NCBI RefSeq assembly: GCF_035946055.1
Contig: NZ_CP108364.1
Span: 6,820,001-6,884,000, forward strand
Source of the DNA: Streptomyces sp. NBC_01341
GTDB taxonomy: Bacteria > Actinomycetota > Actinomycetes > Streptomycetales > Streptomycetaceae
Reading direction: 5' to 3'
Length of the DNA: 64,000 bases
The stretch's first letter is position 1, and each line of letters begins with the position of its first letter. The translations under genes and the position numbers were made by a program. This document shows positions 61,181 through 64,000 of the stretch, piece after piece. Under the pieces are notes generated by a model that saw nothing but the letters and a program-made list of their open reading frames with translations, made no database searches and had not been told where the DNA came from.

Positions 61181-62184
61181 CGCGGTCCCTCCTGGATCGA
61201 CGGCGCCCGGGTGTCCGGACGGGCGGGAGCGGCCATGGCCACGACGACGTCGCGGGGCCCCTCGTACGCTTCCCGGCTGTGCGCGGTCCGTACGTTGTCG
61301 ACGAGGAGCAGGTCTCCTGCCTCCCAGGGCCGGCGCACGGTGTGCTTCTCGTAGGCCGCGTTGATGGTCCGCACGACCTCCTCGCCGATGGGGTCGCCGT
61401 TTCCGTAACGGGTGTTGAAGGGGAGGCCGTCCGGCCCGTACTCGTCCACCAGGTACTCCCTGACCTCCGGTGCGAGCGTCCACTCGTTGAGGAAGGCGAT
61501 CTGGTTGAACCAGCAGCGCCGTCGGTCGGCCGGGTGGGACGCCACCGCGCCGCGGTGCTGGGTGGTGCGCAGCCCGCCGTCCGGCTGCCAGTCGCAGGAG
61601 ATGCCCTGGTCCTGGCAGTACCGTTCGACGGTCTCCCTGTCGTCGGTCCCGAACGCCTCGGCCACCGTCGCCCCGATCTCGCCGTTGTAGCTGCGGGTCA
61701 GGAGCCAGCCGTCGCGCTCGAACCGCTCGGTCAGTCCGGCCGGCAGGTCGCCGAGGACGTCCGCGGCGTCGGCGAGGCCCGTGGCTCCACCCGTGGCGGG
61801 TTCGGAGAGGCAGGCGAAGAGCAGGAGTCCGGGGAAGCCGTGTGTGTAGCTGAGTTCGTGGTGCATGCACATCGGCTGGTTGGGCGGCCACGCCGACGAC
61901 GAGTAGACGCCGGGGGAGTGGGTCCGGCGGGCGGCGAACGCTTCGCGCTCGGTCACCGGCTCGACGGCCAGCCCGCGCAGCACCTCGGCGACACCGTCCG
62001 CGTCGCGCAGGCCCAGCCCGCGGACCATGACGGCGCCGTGCTCGGCGAGTGCGGCACGCAGTTCGTCGCGGGCTCCCGCCGCCCATCCGGCCGCGCCGTC
62101 CGCCTCCTTGACCCGCAGCAGTGCGGATGTGCCTGGCTCGCGCGCCACGTCGAGCGGTTGTGCGGTCGTGTCCAGGTAAGTCAT
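61177..62184 (-). CDS. TauD/SyrP-like Fe(II)/2-oxoglutarate dioxygenase
   Basis: A 335-aa non-heme iron oxygenase. The iron facial triad is visible as MHHELSY (His-X-Glu) and the distal His in NVRTAHSREAYEGPRDV, whose Arg binds 2-oxoglutarate. The SyrP-like branch hydroxylates amino acids tethered to a peptidyl carrier protein. Between an A-PCP gene and Dap-supply genes, a beta-hydroxylation of the carrier-bound amino acid is plausible, but the substrate is inferred only from position. Starts 27 nt after the NRPS stop. Confidence 0.85.
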   Translation of the reverse strand: MTYLDTTAQPLDVAREPGTSALLRVKEADGAAGWAAGARDELRAALAEHGAVMVRGLGLRDADGVAEVLRGLAVEPVTEREAFAARRTHSPGVYSSSAWPPNQPMCMHHELSYTHGFPGLLLFACLSEPATGGATGLADAADVLGDLPAGLTERFERDGWLLTRSYNGEIGATVAEAFGTDDRETVERYCQDQGISCDWQPDGGLRTTQHRGAVASHPADRRRCWFNQIAFLNEWTLAPEVREYLVDEYGPDGLPFNTRYGNGDPIGEEVVRTINAAYEKHTVRRPWEAGDLLLVDNVRTAHSREAYEGPRDVVVAMAAPARPDTRAPSIQEGPR

Positions 62185-62211
62185 CGTGATCTCCTCAGTG
62201 TTGTGATCGGT

Positions 62212-64000
62212 TCACGAGGCGGAACGTTCGTCCACGAGTGAGGCCAGGTCGGTGAGTACGGGGTGTCGCACGAGGTCCTTGAGCGAGACCTCCCGGTCCA
62301 GGGAGATCGCGACCCTGACCGCCGTGAGAGAGGTGCCTCCGCGGTCGAAGAAGTTGTCCCGGCGGCCCACGCGACTCCGGGGCACACCGAGCACGTCGGC
62401 CCATACCGCCGCCAGCCGCAGTTCGGTGGGAGTGTGCGGAAGGCTGTCGTCCTCGCGGACGGCGGGGGCGTCCGACGCGGCCGCGCGCGCGGACAGTTCG
62501 CGACGGTCGACCTTCCCGTTCGCGGTCAGTGGCACGGTCTCCAGCCGGTGGAAGGCCGACGGAACCATGTACGCCGGCAGGGCCTCGGAGAGCCGGTCCC
62601 GCACGGCCGCGGGGCCCGCTGCGCCTTCGCCGGTGTAGAAGGCGGCCAGCTGCCGTTCCCGACCGTCCTCCCCGGTGACCACCACCGCCGCCTCGCGCAC
62701 ACCGGGAATCCGCGCGAGAGCGTTCTCGACCTCGCCGATCTCGATCCGGAAGCCACGGATCTTGACCTGGGCGTCCCGGCGGCCGAGGAACTCCAGCTGC
62801 CCGTCCGCAAGCCACCTGCCGTAGTCACCACCGAGGTGCAGGCGCTCGCCCGCATGGTGTGGATCGGGCAGGAACGCCGCCCGAGTCCGTTCGGGATCGT
62901 TGATGTAGCCGCGGCCGACGCAGACACCGGAGAAGGCGATCGCGCCCGGGGCGCCCAGCGGAACCGGGGAGAGGTGTTCGTCGACGAGATAGACCCGTAC
63001 GTTGACGATTGGGCGGCCGATCGGGACGCCGTCCGTGTCCGGAACCCGGTCCATGACCGCATGGTTCGTGTCGTCGGACGTCTCGGTCAGGCCGTACGCG
63101 TTGACCAGCGGGATACCGGGCATGGCGGCGAACCAGCGCCGGACGAGGTCCTTCTTCAGGGCTTCGCCGGTGACGGAGACGCGGCGCAGGCCGGGCAGTT
63201 CGCGTGGGTGCCGCTCCAGGAAGGAGAGGACGGCGTCGAGGTAGGACGGGACGACCTGGAGAACCCCCACCCGCCCGTCGGCCAGCGTGCCGACGAACCG
63301 CTCCACGTCGAGGACCGCGTCCTGGCCGACCAGGAGCGTGCGCCCGCCGGCCAGCAGTGCGGACAGGAGCTGCCACACGGAGATGTCGAAGCACTGGGGC
63401 GCGGTCTGGGCGACCACGTCGTTCTCGCCGATCTCCAGATCGGCGATCTTCGCGAGGAGGTGGTTGAGCATTCCGGCGTGCTCGACCATCGCACCCTTCG
63501 GCTCGCCGGTCGAGCCGGAGGTGAAGAAGACGTACGCGAGATCTCCGGACGCGACCGGTACGCGGGGAGCGGAGGAGTCGCCGTCCTCGCAGAGTGCGCC
63601 GATGTGGAAGGTGCGTACCCCCGGCAGAGACCGCACGGCCCGGCCGAGGGTCGCGGTGCTGCCGGGTTCGGTGAGCACCAGCCGGCAGTCCGCGCGGCTG
63701 AGCACGGAGGTGATCCGGCCGGCCGGGAAGTGCGGTTCCACCGGCAGGTAGACGCCGCCGGCCTTGGACACCGCGACGACCGCGGCCAGCCACTCCAGGC
63801 TGCGTTCCGCCACCACCGCGACGACGTCCTGCCGGCCGAGACCTTCACCGAGAAGAGCGTGTGCCACCCGGTTGGCACGGTCGTCGAGCTGCCGGTACGT
63901 CCACTGCCGCTCACCCTGAACCGCCGCGACACGGTCCGGGTGGGCGCGGACCCGCTGCTCGAACAGCTGGTGGAAGCGCAGGTCCGGCAGTTCGCGACGC
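62212..64000 (-). CDS. NRPS adenylation-PCP didomain protein, 5' end beyond the window
   Basis: The frame is open from the window edge to a stop at 62212, about 595 visible residues. The adenylation domain has A3 TSGSTGEPKGAMVEH, A4 FDISVWQ, A5 NAYGLTETSDDTNHAVM, A7 RWLADGQLEFLGRRD, A8 RGFRIEIGEVENALA and A10 LTANGKVDR. A PCP follows with the pantetheine site DNFFDRGGTSLT. There is no condensation or thioesterase domain after the PCP. Near the edge LRFHQLFEQRVRAHPDRVAA is a normal A-domain beginning. The A-domain likely activates an amino acid that TauD and Dap enzymes modify or supply; its specificity code cannot be settled here. Confidence 0.9.
   Translation of the reverse strand, partial: RRELPDLRFHQLFEQRVRAHPDRVAAVQGERQWTYRQLDDRANRVAHALLGEGLGRQDVVAVVAERSLEWLAAVVAVSKAGGVYLPVEPHFPAGRITSVLSRADCRLVLTEPGSTATLGRAVRSLPGVRTFHIGALCEDGDSSAPRVPVASGDLAYVFFTSGSTGEPKGAMVEHAGMLNHLLAKIADLEIGENDVVAQTAPQCFDISVWQLLSALLAGGRTLLVGQDAVLDVERFVGTLADGRVGVLQVVPSYLDAVLSFLERHPRELPGLRRVSVTGEALKKDLVRRWFAAMPGIPLVNAYGLTETSDDTNHAVMDRVPDTDGVPIGRPIVNVRVYLVDEHLSPVPLGAPGAIAFSGVCVGRGYINDPERTRAAFLPDPHHAGERLHLGGDYGRWLADGQLEFLGRRDAQVKIRGFRIEIGEVENALARIPGVREAAVVVTGEDGRERQLAAFYTGEGAAGPAAVRDRLSEALPAYMVPSAFHRLETVPLTANGKVDRRELSARAAASDAPAVREDDSLPHTPTELRLAAVWADVLGVPRSRVGRRDNFFDRGGTSLTAVRVAISLDREVSLKDLVRHPVLTDLASLVDERSAS

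Larger units (their letters stand above)
58961..64000 (-). other. Edge of a diaminopropionate-containing NRPS cluster
   Basis: Four genes on one strand (A-PCP, TauD-like, SbnB-like, SbnA-like) with 27-nt, overlapping and 69-nt joints. The MOSC gene is convergent, so the operon ends at 58961. The upstream (higher-coordinate) part lies outside this window. Confidence 0.82.

Noticed and set aside
60113..62086. 657-residue frame extending SbnB upstream through the TauD-like gene
   Set aside because: The region above 61180 is shadow of the dioxygenase, which is in another frame with clear iron-binding motifs.
1..64000. rRNA, tRNA, CRISPR arrays, transposases, integrases, plasmid origins
   Set aside because: Scanned for tRNA T-loops, regularly spaced repeats and recombinase motifs. 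None was found, though without tools short degenerate elements could be missed.

Overview
The window is about 70% G+C actinomycete DNA, almost certainly a Streptomyces chromosome. It has a complete whiE-type spore-pigment polyketide cluster, a geosmin synthase, an NsdA/NsdB-type regulator, Streptomyces small-protein families (DUF5133, DUF6296), GTG starts and GGAGG ribosome-binding sites. I saw no rRNA, tRNA, CRISPR array, transposase or prophage. Order along the window: 1-18 kb holds housekeeping and accessory genes: a cut-off baeRF-type protein, a glutaminase with a STAS-like tail, a secreted endonuclease I, an RlmG-like methyltransferase, a DUF2236 oxygenase, a Ser/Thr kinase carrying eight tetratricopeptide repeats, a DinB protein, an FAD oxidoreductase, a Tat-type serine hydrolase with a SIMPL protein, an acyl-CoA synthetase, a class F sortase with a likely partner, and PaaK.

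18.2-25.4 kb is the spore-pigment locus. A divergent FAD hydroxylase (ORFVIII type) faces seven co-directional genes: SchA/CurD-like, cupin, KS-alpha, KS-beta, ACP, aromatase and TcmI-like cyclase. The genes are coupled or closely spaced and end in a perfect 20-bp inverted repeat. A convergent O-methyltransferase and a secreted beta-helix protein follow.

28-38 kb carries a frameshifted ACT-domain gene, geosmin synthase, a secreted amidase, an APH-type phosphotransferase, the NsdA/NsdB-type regulator, a PAS-SpoIIE phosphatase and a zinc-independent L33 gene of 54 codons. 38-47 kb holds a TPR protein, VanZ, a CBM2-GH6 cellulase preceded by a perfect CebR-box palindrome, DUF4230, and several small enzymes with an AraC regulator.

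47-58 kb is notable for decay. A small ORF is apparently frameshifted, a DeoR (FruR-like) repressor gene has lost its middle next to fruK, a GNAT remnant sits beside a LysR gene, and an SRPBCC gene is truncated into the cold-shock gene's terminator. Between these are a PepSY lipoprotein, a GNAT, an unrecognised 376-residue protein, a necrosis-inducing NPP1-like toxin, a VOC protein and an aldo/keto reductase.

58.9-64 kb is the near edge of a non-ribosomal peptide cluster on the minus strand: A-PCP protein (cut by the window end), TauD/SyrP-like dioxygenase, SbnB-like and SbnA-like proteins. The last two make L-2,3-diaminopropionate, so the peptide probably contains that residue, possibly oxidised. 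This cluster is the strongest candidate here for an undescribed product.
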